Source of the DNA: a virus
Direction: 5' to 3' (one strand)
Length of the DNA stretch: 64,000 bases
IMG/VR virus record: IMGVR_UViG_3300027659_000017
Coordinates: 1 to 64,000 of that record
Under the pieces are notes generated by a model that saw nothing but the letters and a program-made list of their open reading frames with translations, searched no databases and was not told where the DNA came from. The position numbers and the translations under genes are program-made. Positions within the stretch are counted from its first letter, which is position 1, and the number at the start of each line of letters is the position of its first letter. Below are positions 13,075-22,737 of this stretch, in pieces.

Positions 13075-15822
13075 ATGCAAGTATATAACGCATTACAACT
13101 TAAAAAGGGTGCTAAGACTGAACAGAATAGGATGGGTAGTATTACCCAACCTTTACAGTTTCTACCTAAGAAAGATAAGACTGAAGAGTGGGCTGCATGG
13201 AATCTTGACTGGTTAGAATGGCAGGGACTAAAACAGATCCGTAGAAATGCCAGAAGACTTATGAAGAACTATAAGTTGGCTAAGGGTATTATTGATAGAA
13301 CTGACTATATACTTGAAGAGAATAATGAGTACCGGGATATAGTAGAGTCATTAGTAAAAGAAGACTTTTCTGCACTTGAGTTAAAGTTTTATCCTATCAT
13401 CCCAAATGTTATTAATGTTCTAGTAGCTGAATTTGCAAAGAGATCTACTAGATTAACTTATAGAGCAATTGATGACTTCTCATACAATGAGATGCTTGAG
13501 CAGAAACGTGCCCAGGTAGAACAAACATTAATGGCAGATGCATCAGCAAAAATGATGGCTGCAATGTTAGAACAAGGATTGGATCCTCAGTCAGAAGAAG
13601 CACAACAACAATTATCTCCAGATAATATAAAGTCATTACCAGAAATTGAACAGTTCTTCAAAAAAGATTACCGGTCTATGGTTGAACAGTGGGCATCCCA
13701 TCAGCATGCTGTAGATACAGAGAGATTTAGAATGGATGAACTAGAAGAAAGAGGTTTCCGTGATATGTTGATTACTGACAGAGAGTTCTGGCATTTCAAG
13801 ATGATGGAAGATGATTATGAAGTAGAGTTATGGAATCCTGTAATTACTTTCTATCACAAGTCTCCGGATGTTAGATATATTTCTCAATCCAACTGGGTTG
13901 GTAAAACAGACATGTTTACGGTATCAGATGTGATTGACAAGTTTGGTCACGTACTTACTGATGAACAACATAGAGCACTAGAATCAGTTTATCCTATTAG
14001 ATCAGCAGGATATAACATTGGTGGTCTTCAGAATGATGGTTCTTTTTATGATGGTACCAAATCACATGAATGGAATACTAACATGCCTTCATTGGCATAC
14101 AGACAGTACACGTCATTTATGGCAGGTAACATTCTAGATGGTTCAGATGTTATTACTCAGATCTTAGCAGAAGGAGAAGACTACTATGATCAAGGTACAG
14201 CATACTTACTTAGAGTATCTACATGTTATTGGAAGTCACAAAAGAAAATTGGTCACCTAGTTAAGATTACTGAAGAGGGTGAAGTGACAAATGAGATTGT
14301 ATCTGAAGATTATCTTATTACAGATAAACCTATCTATGATACAAGACTCTTTAAGAATAAAACAAAAGACAACTTATTATTTGGAGAACACATTGACTGG
14401 ATCTGGATTAATGAGGTCTGGGGTGGTGTAAAGATTGGACCAAACGTACCATCATTCTGGGGTATGAATAATCCCGGTGGGTTCTCTCCTATTTATATTG
14501 GTGTAAACAGAAATCACATTGGACCACTGAAGTTTCAGTTTAAAGGGGACAATTCTCTCTATGGGTGTAAACTACCTGTAGAGGGAGCTGTCTTCTCAGA
14601 TAGAAATACAAAGTCTACTGCACTACTTGACTTGATGAAGCCATACCAGATTGGGTACAACATTGTAAACAATCAGATTGCAGATATCCTGGTTGATGAA
14701 CTTGGTACTGTAATCATGCTTGATCAAAACTCTTTACCTAGACACTCATTAGGAGAAGACTGGGGAAAAGGTAACTATGCAAAAGCATTTGTTGCAATGA
14801 AGAATTTTCAGATACTTCCTCTTGATACTTCTATTACAAATACAGAGAATGCATTAAACTTTAACCATTTCCAAAAACTGGATCTGGAACAGACAAATAG
14901 ATTGATGTCAAGGATTCAGTTGGCCAACTATTTTAAACAACAAGCATATGAGGTAATTGGTGTAAACCCACAACGTATGGGACAACAATTGTCACAGCAA
15001 ACTGCAACAGGAGTAGAGCAAGCTGTGTCTGCTTCATATGCTCAAACAGAAATGTTCTTCATTCAACACTGTGATTATTTGATGCCAAGAGTACACCAAA
15101 TGCGTACAGACTTGGCTCAATACTACCATAGTACTAAACCATCTGCTAGATTGACATATGTTACTACAGCAGATGAGAAAGTAAACTTTGAAATAAATGG
15201 TACAGATTTACTTCTAAGAGACTTAAACATTGCAGTAAGTACTAATGCTAACCATAGATCTATTCTTGAGCAATTGAAACAAATGGCTCTTCAGAATAAT
15301 ACTACCGGTGCAAGTATCTATGATCTTGGTAAAGTTGTTCAATCTGATTCAATTGCTCAACTCAATTCTGCATTGAAAACTTCAGAAGAGAAAGTAAATC
15401 AAATGAAGCAACAAGAAATGCAGCAACAACAACAAATGCAGGAACAACAAATCCAGTCTCAACAAGAAATTGAAAAGATGAAGATTGATGCTACTGCAGC
15501 TGAGAAAGAAAAAGATAGACAAAGAGATATCCTTGTTGCTGAAATTAGAGCTTCTGGTTATGGTGCTTCTGCAGATGTTAATCAAAATCAAATGTCTGAC
15601 TTCCAAGATGCAATGAAAGATCTTAGAGATACTGAACAATATCAGGAACAAACCAATCTTCAAAGAGAGAAAGAAACAAATAGAATGACAATTGAAAACC
15701 AAAAAGGTCAATTGGAAAGAGAAAAACTTCAGACTCAGAAAGAGATTGCAGACAAACAATTACAGATTGCACAGGAAAATAAAAATAAATTTGATATGAA
15801 ACCCGGTAAGGAAAAGAAGTAG
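13075..15822 (+). CDS. Portal protein
   Basis: This is a 915-residue protein placed directly after TerL. The central part has portal-like features: TFYHKSPDVRYISQSNWVGK, the stem/clip region, and GVNPQRMGQQLSQQTATGV followed by a long helix (about 640-690). From about residue 765 to the end it is a Gln/Lys/Glu-rich coiled coil (QQQQQMQEQQIQSQQEIEKM), a long C-terminal barrel or tail like that of other large podovirus portals. A dodecamer at one capsid vertex would serve as the DNA channel and attach the ring proteins. It ends with TAG, showing that this codon is still a stop in this phage. Confidence 0.85.
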   Translation: MQVYNALQLKKGAKTEQNRMGSITQPLQFLPKKDKTEEWAAWNLDWLEWQGLKQIRRNARRLMKNYKLAKGIIDRTDYILEENNEYRDIVESLVKEDFSALELKFYPIIPNVINVLVAEFAKRSTRLTYRAIDDFSYNEMLEQKRAQVEQTLMADASAKMMAAMLEQGLDPQSEEAQQQLSPDNIKSLPEIEQFFKKDYRSMVEQWASHQHAVDTERFRMDELEERGFRDMLITDREFWHFKMMEDDYEVELWNPVITFYHKSPDVRYISQSNWVGKTDMFTVSDVIDKFGHVLTDEQHRALESVYPIRSAGYNIGGLQNDGSFYDGTKSHEWNTNMPSLAYRQYTSFMAGNILDGSDVITQILAEGEDYYDQGTAYLLRVSTCYWKSQKKIGHLVKITEEGEVTNEIVSEDYLITDKPIYDTRLFKNKTKDNLLFGEHIDWIWINEVWGGVKIGPNVPSFWGMNNPGGFSPIYIGVNRNHIGPLKFQFKGDNSLYGCKLPVEGAVFSDRNTKSTALLDLMKPYQIGYNIVNNQIADILVDELGTVIMLDQNSLPRHSLGEDWGKGNYAKAFVAMKNFQILPLDTSITNTENALNFNHFQKLDLEQTNRLMSRIQLANYFKQQAYEVIGVNPQRMGQQLSQQTATGVEQAVSASYAQTEMFFIQHCDYLMPRVHQMRTDLAQYYHSTKPSARLTYVTTADEKVNFEINGTDLLLRDLNIAVSTNANHRSILEQLKQMALQNNTTGASIYDLGKVVQSDSIAQLNSALKTSEEKVNQMKQQEMQQQQQMQEQQIQSQQEIEKMKIDATAAEKEKDRQRDILVAEIRASGYGASADVNQNQMSDFQDAMKDLRDTEQYQEQTNLQREKETNRMTIENQKGQLEREKLQTQKEIADKQLQIAQENKNKFDMKPGKEKK

Positions 15823-15845
15823 TTAGCCATATATTACAATTTTTT

Positions 15846-15887
15846 TTGACGGATCTTTAAATTTTTCAAGTTTATTTTGTATATTAA
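15846..15887 (+). promoter_or_regulatory. Possible promoter before the scaffold-capsid operon
   Basis: TATATTAA (15880-15887) follows TTTTG in a region without genes. It resembles other late boxes, but the nearest TTG (15846-15848) is 31 bases away, so the -33 part is weak. Confidence 0.35.
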
Positions 15888-15911
15888 AGTATAACATAAA
15901 AAACCAACAAC

Positions 15912-17168
15912 ATGCCAAATGAAAATGAAAACCTGAATGAACAGGTACACGATTCTACAACGGTAGATCAAGTAGATGTAAATATTGATGAGATTTTTGG
16001 AATGCCCGGTGCAGAGAATGTAATGCTGCCACAGGATGAAGACAAACCAAAATCAATGTTTCATAAAGAAACAGTTGACACTACGTTCTTTGACAACCCT
16101 ACTGCTTCCGTAGAAGAAAGAAAAGAAGCTGCTGAAAAGAAAGTTGAAGTTGAAGAAACTATCAATGAACTAGATAATCTTATTTCCCAAGAAGAAGATG
16201 CAGGTAACAAAGGAAGACCAAAGATTGATAAGTCTGGTCTTGCTGAGCTTGCATACAAGATGATTGAGGAAGGGACACTGATGCCTTTTGATGATGAAAA
16301 ACCTCTTGAAGAATATACGACAAAGGACTTCAGAGAATTGTTTGAGGCAAATTTTCAAGAAAGAGAAAATGCAATTAGAGAAAACACTCCTAGAGAATTC
16401 TTTAATGCACTCCCTGAAGAACTTCAGGTGGCAGCTAAATATGTAGCTGATGGTGGAAAAGATCTTAAAGGTCTATTTAGAACTCTTGCTCATGTAGAAG
16501 AGATGAGACAACTTGATCCATCAGATGAATATGATCAAGCTGAGATTGCAAGACAGTATCTTTATGCTACCCAGTTTGGATCACCTGAAGAGATTGAGGC
16601 TGAGATTCAAGACTGGAGAGACTTGAACAGATTGCAACAAAAAGCTAATCAGTTCAAACCAAAGTTGGATGCAATGCAAGAAGAAATTGTTGCAAGACAA
16701 CTAGCAGAGCAAGAACATAAAAAGAATATGCAAGCTGAACAAGCAAAAGCATATCAGGAAAATGTATATACTACTTTAGCTTCAGGAACAATTGGTGGTT
16801 TAAAACTTGACAAGAAAGTACAAGGTTTATTATTCTCCGGATTAGTACAACCAAACTACCCCTCTATTTCAGGAAAACCAACCAACTTACTTGGACACTT
16901 ACTAGAGAAGTATCAATTTGTAGAACCAAGACATGACCTTATTGCAGAAGCACTATGGTTACTTGCAGATCCAAATGGATATAAAAACAAAGTACGTGAT
17001 CAAGGTAGTAAGCAAGCAGTAGAAAAAACAGTAAGACAGTTGAAAACAGAAGAATCAAGAAAACTTAATTCATCTATTTCAACTCCTTATAATGATGATG
17101 AAAGAAGAACATCTACTAAATCTGAACCAAGAAAAATTCAGAAGGGTAGTATGTTCCGAAGATTTTAA
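15912..17168 (+). CDS. Probable scaffolding protein
   Basis: This is a 418-residue, strongly acidic and helical protein between portal and capsid genes, the usual site of the scaffold gene. The N-terminal 100 residues are very acidic and probably disordered; the centre has long helices (about 205-285); and the C-terminus is basic (SEPRKIQKGSMFRRF), typical of scaffold proteins that touch the capsid with a basic tail. It starts after the leader AAAAACCAACAACATG. No protease motif is seen. A role in prohead assembly is inferred from composition and position. Confidence 0.65.
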   Translation: MPNENENLNEQVHDSTTVDQVDVNIDEIFGMPGAENVMLPQDEDKPKSMFHKETVDTTFFDNPTASVEERKEAAEKKVEVEETINELDNLISQEEDAGNKGRPKIDKSGLAELAYKMIEEGTLMPFDDEKPLEEYTTKDFRELFEANFQERENAIRENTPREFFNALPEELQVAAKYVADGGKDLKGLFRTLAHVEEMRQLDPSDEYDQAEIARQYLYATQFGSPEEIEAEIQDWRDLNRLQQKANQFKPKLDAMQEEIVARQLAEQEHKKNMQAEQAKAYQENVYTTLASGTIGGLKLDKKVQGLLFSGLVQPNYPSISGKPTNLLGHLLEKYQFVEPRHDLIAEALWLLADPNGYKNKVRDQGSKQAVEKTVRQLKTEESRKLNSSISTPYNDDERRTSTKSEPRKIQKGSMFRRF

Positions 17169-17195
17169 TTAGTAACAAACAAAAACAAATAAATA

Positions 17196-18812
17196 ATGGC
17201 AACTCCAGTTTTAAACAATGGTATATTCCTCAGAGATACCGCTTACAATGCAAGTTCCCATGTGGATTCATACCACTTGGTTAACATGCTAAAAGATGCT
17301 GAGCCTATGGATTTAGGTCCAGTTGACCTATGGGCAATGGCTCAGAAAGTTGAAATGCCTCTTTACCAAATGTCTTCTTTTGGTGGGAAAAATGTAATCA
17401 TGGTTGACAATGCTCGTGGAGAGTACAGATGGCAGACTCCTGTATCTGTAGATCTTCCTTACATTATTGAGGACATTGAACCAAACTTAGAATTCAAAGG
17501 TACAGATGGTTCTACTTTCCGTATTAAACTTAACAGACGTGAATTTGGACACGGTGATATCATCACTTATGACAAGTATAACGGAGTTGAGATGTACATT
17601 ACAGATGAAGATATCCTTCCTATGGGAGACGGATTCATCTATACCGTACAATTGGTAAACAATGATAACTTCAAATATCTTGATTCTAAGTATTTGACAA
17701 ATGGTACTAAAGTATTCCGTAAAGGTTCTGCACGTGGTGAGTATGGAGAAAGATTCTCTGACATTACTACAAGAACTGGTTTCCGTGAGTTTTACAACTT
17801 CGTAGGAGGAGCAGAAGCACACGTACATTATTCTATTTCATCTCGTGCTGACTTGATGATCAAAGGTGGAATGAATGCAGATGGTACAGTTCCAGTAACT
17901 GAGATCTGGAGATCATTTGATAAAAACAATGACCCTTCTGTATCTTCATTGGAAGACATGATCAAGATCATGGGTAAAGACAAAGTTAAACGTGCATTTG
18001 ATAACGGTGACTTGTCTAGAACTTTCTTGACTCAAATGGAAGCTGCTCACTTGACAAAAGTTGCAACTGACATTGAGACTTACTTGATGTGGGGACAAGG
18101 AGGTAGAGTTCGTCAAGATGGTCCAGATGACATCAGATTGTCTGTCGGTCTTTGGAGACAGTTGGATAACTCATTCAAAAGAGTATACAACAAGAATAAC
18201 TTTACTCTTGATTTGTTCCGTGGAGAAATCTACAACTTCTTCAATGGTAAGGTTGAGTTCCAAGGTCCAGATCCAAAACGTTCTCTAGTAGTTCAAACTG
18301 GTATGGGTGGAATGAGAATGGTAAATGAAGCTATCAAGAGAGAAGCTGTTGCATCTGGTCTTTTGATTCAGGCTGCTGATATCGGTGCAATCACTGGTAA
18401 AGGAATGGACTTGAACTTTGGATTTGCTTACACTTCTTATGTTATTCCATTCTTGGCTAACGTTAAGTTTGTGTTGAACCCAGCATTTGACAACGTTCAT
18501 ACAAATGATATTGAGAACCCAATCATTGATGGTTTCCCATTGTCATCTTACTCATTCATTATCTTTGATATCACTGATAATACAAATGATAACATCTACC
18601 TATTGAAGTTGTCTTGGGATAACCAATTGAAGTGGTGGTATCAAAATGGTACAATGGACTACATGGGCCGTACACAAGGGTTCCAGTCTTCTGGTCAATT
18701 CAATGGGTACCGTGTAATGATGTCTCAAACAATGCCGGCTATTTGGGTTAAAGATCCAACTAAAGTCTTGAAGATTGTTATGAGAAACCCTGTAACAGGT
18801 GGTTCATTCTAA
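17196..18812 (+). CDS. Major capsid protein candidate
   Basis: This is a 538-residue protein right after the scaffold candidate and followed at once by a terminator. Its size, alpha/beta composition and position match the crAss-like HK97-fold capsid protein. The fold cannot be shown by motifs alone. Codon use differs from most neighbours: CGT is common for Arg and TTG for Leu, where AGA and TTA dominate elsewhere, which suggests selection for high expression. It begins MATPVLNNGIFLRDTAYNAS, with an A-rich leader and no Shine-Dalgarno sequence. Confidence 0.8.
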   Translation: MATPVLNNGIFLRDTAYNASSHVDSYHLVNMLKDAEPMDLGPVDLWAMAQKVEMPLYQMSSFGGKNVIMVDNARGEYRWQTPVSVDLPYIIEDIEPNLEFKGTDGSTFRIKLNRREFGHGDIITYDKYNGVEMYITDEDILPMGDGFIYTVQLVNNDNFKYLDSKYLTNGTKVFRKGSARGEYGERFSDITTRTGFREFYNFVGGAEAHVHYSISSRADLMIKGGMNADGTVPVTEIWRSFDKNNDPSVSSLEDMIKIMGKDKVKRAFDNGDLSRTFLTQMEAAHLTKVATDIETYLMWGQGGRVRQDGPDDIRLSVGLWRQLDNSFKRVYNKNNFTLDLFRGEIYNFFNGKVEFQGPDPKRSLVVQTGMGGMRMVNEAIKREAVASGLLIQAADIGAITGKGMDLNFGFAYTSYVIPFLANVKFVLNPAFDNVHTNDIENPIIDGFPLSSYSFIIFDITDNTNDNIYLLKLSWDNQLKWWYQNGTMDYMGRTQGFQSSGQFNGYRVMMSQTMPAIWVKDPTKVLKIVMRNPVTGGSF

Positions 18813-18832
18813 CCCTATCATATATAATAAAC

Positions 18833-18862
18833 GGGAGGGAGGTAACTCTCTCCCTTTTTTTT
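18833..18862 (+). terminator. Terminator after the capsid gene
   Basis: A GGGAGGGAG / CTCTCCC imperfect hairpin is followed by a run of eight T. It separates the capsid transcript from the genes behind it. Confidence 0.7.
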
Positions 18863-18898
18863 AAGTAACCAAAAATCAACAAATAAAAAACCAACAAC

Positions 18899-19915
18899 AT
18901 GGAAAATTTCACAATGGTAGAAGTAGGAGTAGGTAGTATTAAAAAAACATCTATTGCCGTAAGACCTTACTTTGACAAACAAGCATCTAATCTAGGATTA
19001 GAAGAATATGGTATGAGTCTCTTTGATGGAGTAACACATACTGAACAAATTGCATGCTTAGAAAATAATGGAGTAATAAGATACATCACAGGTTTAAATG
19101 AATTTGCACCTGAGATTAAATTACTAACTATGGAAGAAAGAGATGCAAGAGTTAAAGAAATCAGATATTCTGTCTCTGAATTAGAGAAAGAACTTGCTGC
19201 AAATATTATTGATCCTGAAGATAAAGACTTCTGGAATAAAGTAACATTGCTTCAACCAAACAATAAAGAGTTCTGGAATAAAATAGATATGGCATGTGGT
19301 AATGATCCAGTATATCTAGATCCAATTAAACCATTTGATAGAATTAAACTTCATGCTATTGAAGCAGGAGGATTTGCAATGATTGCAAAAAGTTATGATG
19401 ATGCAAGATCAAAAGCAGTTCCACCTAAGTTCTTTTTAGATAAAGAAGAAGAAACTGTAATGGTAAGAACAGAGTACAAAAAACTCCGTAATAAAGCTTA
19501 CTCAGAATTACAGAAATTATTTGACAAGAACAGTACTAAACTATTCTACATTGCTAAAGTTGTAGATGCTAATAGTTCTCAGTATAGAAAATCAACACCA
19601 CTAGACCTTATCTATGAAAATATGGATAGATATATCTCTGGTGAAGGTGCTGAAACCAACAAAGAAAGAGCTGCTAAATCATTTATTGATGCAGTTAATT
19701 TGGACATGGAAACATTAAAAATCAAGTCAATAGTACGAGATTCCAGTTTTTTTAAGTATATTATTAGTAAGCCGGATGGATATATCTATCATAGCAAAAC
19801 AAATAGTTTACTTGGAAGAAATGTATCTGATGTATTAGAGCACTTAAAGAATCCTCTTAATGAAGATATCTTGAAAGATTTGATACTTTCCTGTGAGAAA
19901 TATTGGAATACGTAA
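18899..19915 (+). CDS. Conserved phage protein of unknown function
   Basis: This is a 338-residue soluble protein. Near the N-terminus it carries RPYFDKQASNLGLEEYGM and HTEQIACLENNGVIRYITGL. The middle is helical, with a repeated short motif DPEDKDFWNKV / PNNKEFWNKI (about 102-130). The C-terminus has YIISKPDGYIYHSKTN. I think it belongs to a conserved set of large Bacteroidota phages but cannot name it. It starts with the same AAAAACCAACAACATG leader as the scaffold gene. Its position after the capsid suggests a virion or assembly protein. Confidence 0.5.
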   Translation: MENFTMVEVGVGSIKKTSIAVRPYFDKQASNLGLEEYGMSLFDGVTHTEQIACLENNGVIRYITGLNEFAPEIKLLTMEERDARVKEIRYSVSELEKELAANIIDPEDKDFWNKVTLLQPNNKEFWNKIDMACGNDPVYLDPIKPFDRIKLHAIEAGGFAMIAKSYDDARSKAVPPKFFLDKEEETVMVRTEYKKLRNKAYSELQKLFDKNSTKLFYIAKVVDANSSQYRKSTPLDLIYENMDRYISGEGAETNKERAAKSFIDAVNLDMETLKIKSIVRDSSFFKYIISKPDGYIYHSKTNSLLGRNVSDVLEHLKNPLNEDILKDLILSCEKYWNT

Positions 19916-19932
19916 TTTAAATTTAAAATGCA

Positions 19933-20472
19933 ATGAAAGCAAAAACAAAAATGAAAACTGCTAAATATGCAGCAGGAGGTGCAAATGATGATCCTATAAA
20001 GGACTATCTCCAAAAACAAAAGGATAAAAAAAGTAAGATGGGAAGTGATGCTCCTTCTACAACACCAAATCCTAGTAAGTTTGGAACTCCTAAAAAAGAT
20101 AAAAACAATGGATTGGACTATCTTGAGAATGCATCTCAAAATGCTCAGAATGTTAAAAAACCAGGTAAAATTCGTCAGTTGATTGATAAAGTTAAATCTA
20201 ACATGCAACAGAAAAAAACTGAAAAACAAAAGAAACAATTAGCGGCAGGAGTAGGAGCACCCAAAAAGTATGGTACATTACCTCCTCCTCCAATTAAACG
20301 TAAAACAGGTGGTGCGACTATGTACATGACTGGTGGTATGGCTAACTCTAATGCAAAAGTCTTGGCTTCTAAAGTTGCTAAAGGTACTGTTGGTGGTAGT
20401 TCAGTAGCACCTAAAGGGGCTGTTCCTAAAGCTAAGTATGGTACATCTATGAGAGGTAAAAAATCTTGTTAA
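19933..20472 (+). CDS. Basic protein with Gly-Gly motifs
   Basis: This is a 179-residue, very Lys-rich protein starting MKAKTKMKTAKYAAGGANDD. Gly-Gly motifs after a basic or small stretch occur at about residues 15 (YAAGG), 124 (KRKTGGATM), 132 (MTGGMAN) and 153 (TVGGSS). It is probably disordered. It opens a cluster of small basic proteins at 19933-22734. I infer a DNA-associated, packaged protein; the GG motifs may be processing sites. Confidence 0.55.
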   Translation: MKAKTKMKTAKYAAGGANDDPIKDYLQKQKDKKSKMGSDAPSTTPNPSKFGTPKKDKNNGLDYLENASQNAQNVKKPGKIRQLIDKVKSNMQQKKTEKQKKQLAAGVGAPKKYGTLPPPPIKRKTGGATMYMTGGMANSNAKVLASKVAKGTVGGSSVAPKGAVPKAKYGTSMRGKKSC

Positions 20473-20473
20473 G

Positions 20474-20812
20474 ATGCCAAAGGATGCTTGCTATACAAAA
20501 GTAAAAGCACAGTATGCAGTCTTTCCTTCAGCAAGAGCTTCTCAAGCAATTGCAAAATGTAGGAAAGGTTCTGGTACTGTGAGAAAAACTAAAGAAGGTT
20601 CAAACCTTAAAAGATGGCAAGCAGAGAAGTGGCAAGATACAAAATCTGGAAAACCTTGTGGGGCCGGTGGTAAAAATGAATACTGCCGGCCAACCAAGAA
20701 AGTATCTAAGGATACACCAAAGACAAAGTATGAACTGACTCCTTCTAAACTATCTGCTAAGAAAGCTGAGAAGTCTAGAGTAGGAATGGGAAGAAGAGTT
20801 AAAAAAGTATAG
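20474..20812 (+). CDS. Small basic protein, DUF5872-like
   Basis: This is a 112-residue protein starting MPKDACYTKVKAQYAVFPSA, followed by SQAIAKCRK. Its middle has LKRWQAEKWQDT, GKPCGAGGKNEYCRPTKKVS and KDTPKT. This pattern is known from small proteins of large phages and nucleocytoplasmic large DNA viruses (the DUF5872 type). The function is unknown. The four conserved Cys (CRK, GKPCG, YCRP and ACY) may bind zinc. It is 1 base from the previous stop. Confidence 0.7.
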   Translation: MPKDACYTKVKAQYAVFPSARASQAIAKCRKGSGTVRKTKEGSNLKRWQAEKWQDTKSGKPCGAGGKNEYCRPTKKVSKDTPKTKYELTPSKLSAKKAEKSRVGMGRRVKKV

Positions 20813-20814
20813 TT

Positions 20815-21096
20815 ATGGCAAAGACAGCAGCATGGACCAGAAAAGAAGGTAAGAACCCTACAGGAGGTCTTAATGCTAAAGGTGTTGCATCTTATAGAGC
20901 AGCTAACCCTGGTAGTAAACTTAAGACAGCTGTAACTACAAAACCATCAAAATTAGATCCTGACAGCAAATCTGCAAAAAGAAGAAAGAGTTTCTGTAGT
21001 AGAATGTCTGGGATGAAAAAGAAACTTACAAGCTCTAAGACAGCTAATGATCCTAACTCAAGGATCAATAAGTCTTTACGAAAGTGGAATTGTTAA
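20815..21096 (+). CDS. Small basic protein, DUF6321-like
   Basis: This is a 93-residue protein with the signature WTRKEGKNPTGGLNAKGVAS at residues 7-26, then KRRKSFCSRMSGMKKKL (about 55-71) and a DPNSRINKSLRKWNC end. The pattern matches the DUF6321 family found in marine and other phages. The function is not known; the strongly basic nature suggests DNA or RNA contact. It starts 2 bases after the previous gene. Confidence 0.75.
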   Translation: MAKTAAWTRKEGKNPTGGLNAKGVASYRAANPGSKLKTAVTTKPSKLDPDSKSAKRRKSFCSRMSGMKKKLTSSKTANDPNSRINKSLRKWNC

Positions 21097-21108
21097 AATA
21101 ATATAGTC

Positions 21109-21960
21109 ATGGCAAAATGTATGCAATGTGGTGGAATGAAAAAAGCCAAAGTAGGTACTGTTGTAGATAATGAACCTTCTAAAAGAGAGGTAAGAAAGTC
21201 TATGAGAGCAATTAATAAAATGGACCGTGAAGACAAACGGTGGAACAGAAGATATGAAAAACAACTTGCAAAGGACGAAAGAAAAACTAATAAAATAAAA
21301 GCAGAAGAACTTATGAAATCTGATAGATGGAAAACTGCCGGAACAGGTAAAGCCGTACAAATGAAGAAAGGTGGTATTACACAAGATATTGTTGGTATGC
21401 CTGGTTATAATGCAACTTTGTATCCTACCTCCTTTAAAAGCGGAGGAGTTAAAAAGAAAACAAGTTTGAAAAGAGCTAATGACGGCATGATTGTTAAAAA
21501 TAATAAAGTTATTGATAGATCAAAAATTTCTGTAACAAGAGATGATGGAACTCAAGTTAATGCCAAACTTAAAACTGTTTGGGATAACAAAGGTACAAAG
21601 GAACAGCCCTATATGACTAATCAAAAAAATAAAAGTAGAATAACAGAAATTAGTCCTACAGGTAAAAAAACCACTAAAGTTACTAAAACCAATAGTGATG
21701 GTGAAACAAAAACTAGAAAGGCAATAATTCCTGTTAGGAAAACTGGTGGAGCTAAATTACAAAGACGTGACAATGGAGGACCAAATAAAATTCCTATGAT
21801 TGGATCTGCAAAATCTAAAGCTGACAAAGCTACAATTATGAATCCCGAAAATAAATATGCATTAGGGGGATCAAGTTCTCCAGTTAGCCATGGATGTCCT
21901 CCAGGAACAGCAAGATTATCTAATGGTGGTTGTGGCACAAGAGAAAGATTTGGTGGATAA
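21109..21960 (+). CDS. Basic protein with many Gly-Gly motifs
   Basis: This is a 283-residue Lys/Arg-rich protein, probably disordered in large part. Gly-Gly motifs appear at MQCGGMKKAK (residues 4-13), KKGGITQ (about 87), KSGGVKKK (about 111), KTGGAKLQ (about 212), DNGGPNK (about 223), ALGGSSS (about 252) and the very end, RFGG. Near the C-terminus is CPPGTARLSNGGC, a small two-Cys loop that recurs in the giant proteins. The function is unknown. The motif pattern links this gene to the giant proteins from 39101 on. Confidence 0.6.
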   Translation: MAKCMQCGGMKKAKVGTVVDNEPSKREVRKSMRAINKMDREDKRWNRRYEKQLAKDERKTNKIKAEELMKSDRWKTAGTGKAVQMKKGGITQDIVGMPGYNATLYPTSFKSGGVKKKTSLKRANDGMIVKNNKVIDRSKISVTRDDGTQVNAKLKTVWDNKGTKEQPYMTNQKNKSRITEISPTGKKTTKVTKTNSDGETKTRKAIIPVRKTGGAKLQRRDNGGPNKIPMIGSAKSKADKATIMNPENKYALGGSSSPVSHGCPPGTARLSNGGCGTRERFGG

Positions 21961-21962
21961 TC

Positions 21963-22112
21963 ATGGCTACTAAAAAGAAAGATGATAAGTGGATTCAAAA
22001 AGCTGTGAATCCTAAACATAAGGGTTACTGCACTCCTATGTCAAAACCTACATGTACTCCTAAGAGAGCTGCATTAGCAAGGACTTTTAAACAAATGGCT
22101 AAAAATAAATAA
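21963..22112 (+). CDS. Small basic protein (KWIQKA type)
   Basis: This is a 49-residue protein starting at the ATG at 21963, which is 2 bases after the previous stop; a longer in-frame start lies inside that gene and is unlikely. It contains DDKWIQKAVNPKHKGYCTPM and SKPTCTPKRAALARTFKQMA. I recognise the pattern from large phages and some giant viruses, without a known function. Two Cys and many basic residues suggest a nucleic-acid contact. Confidence 0.65.
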   Translation: MATKKKDDKWIQKAVNPKHKGYCTPMSKPTCTPKRAALARTFKQMAKNK

Positions 22113-22113
22113 G

Positions 22114-22734
22114 ATGAAAACAAATAAAACTAAGAAAGGTCCATTGGGTACACCACTTGGAAACCCATTGGGGTATTTCAATTCTCAAAAAGCAAAGAGA
22201 AATGAACCATTGCAGAAAGCTCGTGATGGTAGAATTCAACAACTAAATGATATGAATCCAAATTATACAATGGATCCATCTAATGGTGCTGCAGTTCCAA
22301 GATCTTTTAATCGTCCTGTAAAAGAAGGACCATTATCTGAAGCAACTGATAATGGAGGTACTACAGATCCCAACAAATATGTAATGAACAAAACCAATGT
22401 TTTTGGAAAGCTCAAGCATAAAGAAATTTCTAAAAATAAATTTGATAGAGTTTCTAAAAGATATGGTAAGCAAGAAGGTTCAGAACAATTTGGTAGCAGT
22501 AATTCTATTGGTCAACAAATCATAAGTGGTAAAAAACCAAATAACTCTGTTAGTAGAGAAGATCAAGTAAGACTTGCTGAATTAGAGAAATTTAAAAATC
22601 CTGGTTCATCATTTAAACAAGGAGGTACTACTAAAGCTGCAAAGTTTGCTGCACTGGCTAAACCATTTGACAAAGCTACAGCTGCTGATAGAATTGCCGG
22701 AGCAAACAAGAAGAAGAATAAAAGAAAAAAATAA
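22114..22734 (+). CDS. Basic protein with a conserved C-terminal tail
   Basis: This is a 206-residue basic, low-complexity protein. The last 40 residues read FKQGGTTKAAKFAALAKPFD followed by KATAADRIAGANK and a Lys-rich end. The tail FAALAPPYD..TAADRI.GA is shared by proteins of unrelated large phages, often after a K-x-GG motif. It starts 1 base after the previous gene and closes the basic cluster. A role in genome condensation or as internal protein is inferred. Confidence 0.6.
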   Translation: MKTNKTKKGPLGTPLGNPLGYFNSQKAKRNEPLQKARDGRIQQLNDMNPNYTMDPSNGAAVPRSFNRPVKEGPLSEATDNGGTTDPNKYVMNKTNVFGKLKHKEISKNKFDRVSKRYGKQEGSEQFGSSNSIGQQIISGKKPNNSVSREDQVRLAELEKFKNPGSSFKQGGTTKAAKFAALAKPFDKATAADRIAGANKKKNKRKK

Positions 22735-22737
22735 GAC

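Noticed and set aside
18899-19915. Head maturation protease in the gene after the capsid
   Set aside because: No Ser-His or Cys-His catalytic motif could be read and the position after the capsid is atypical, so it is left as unknown.
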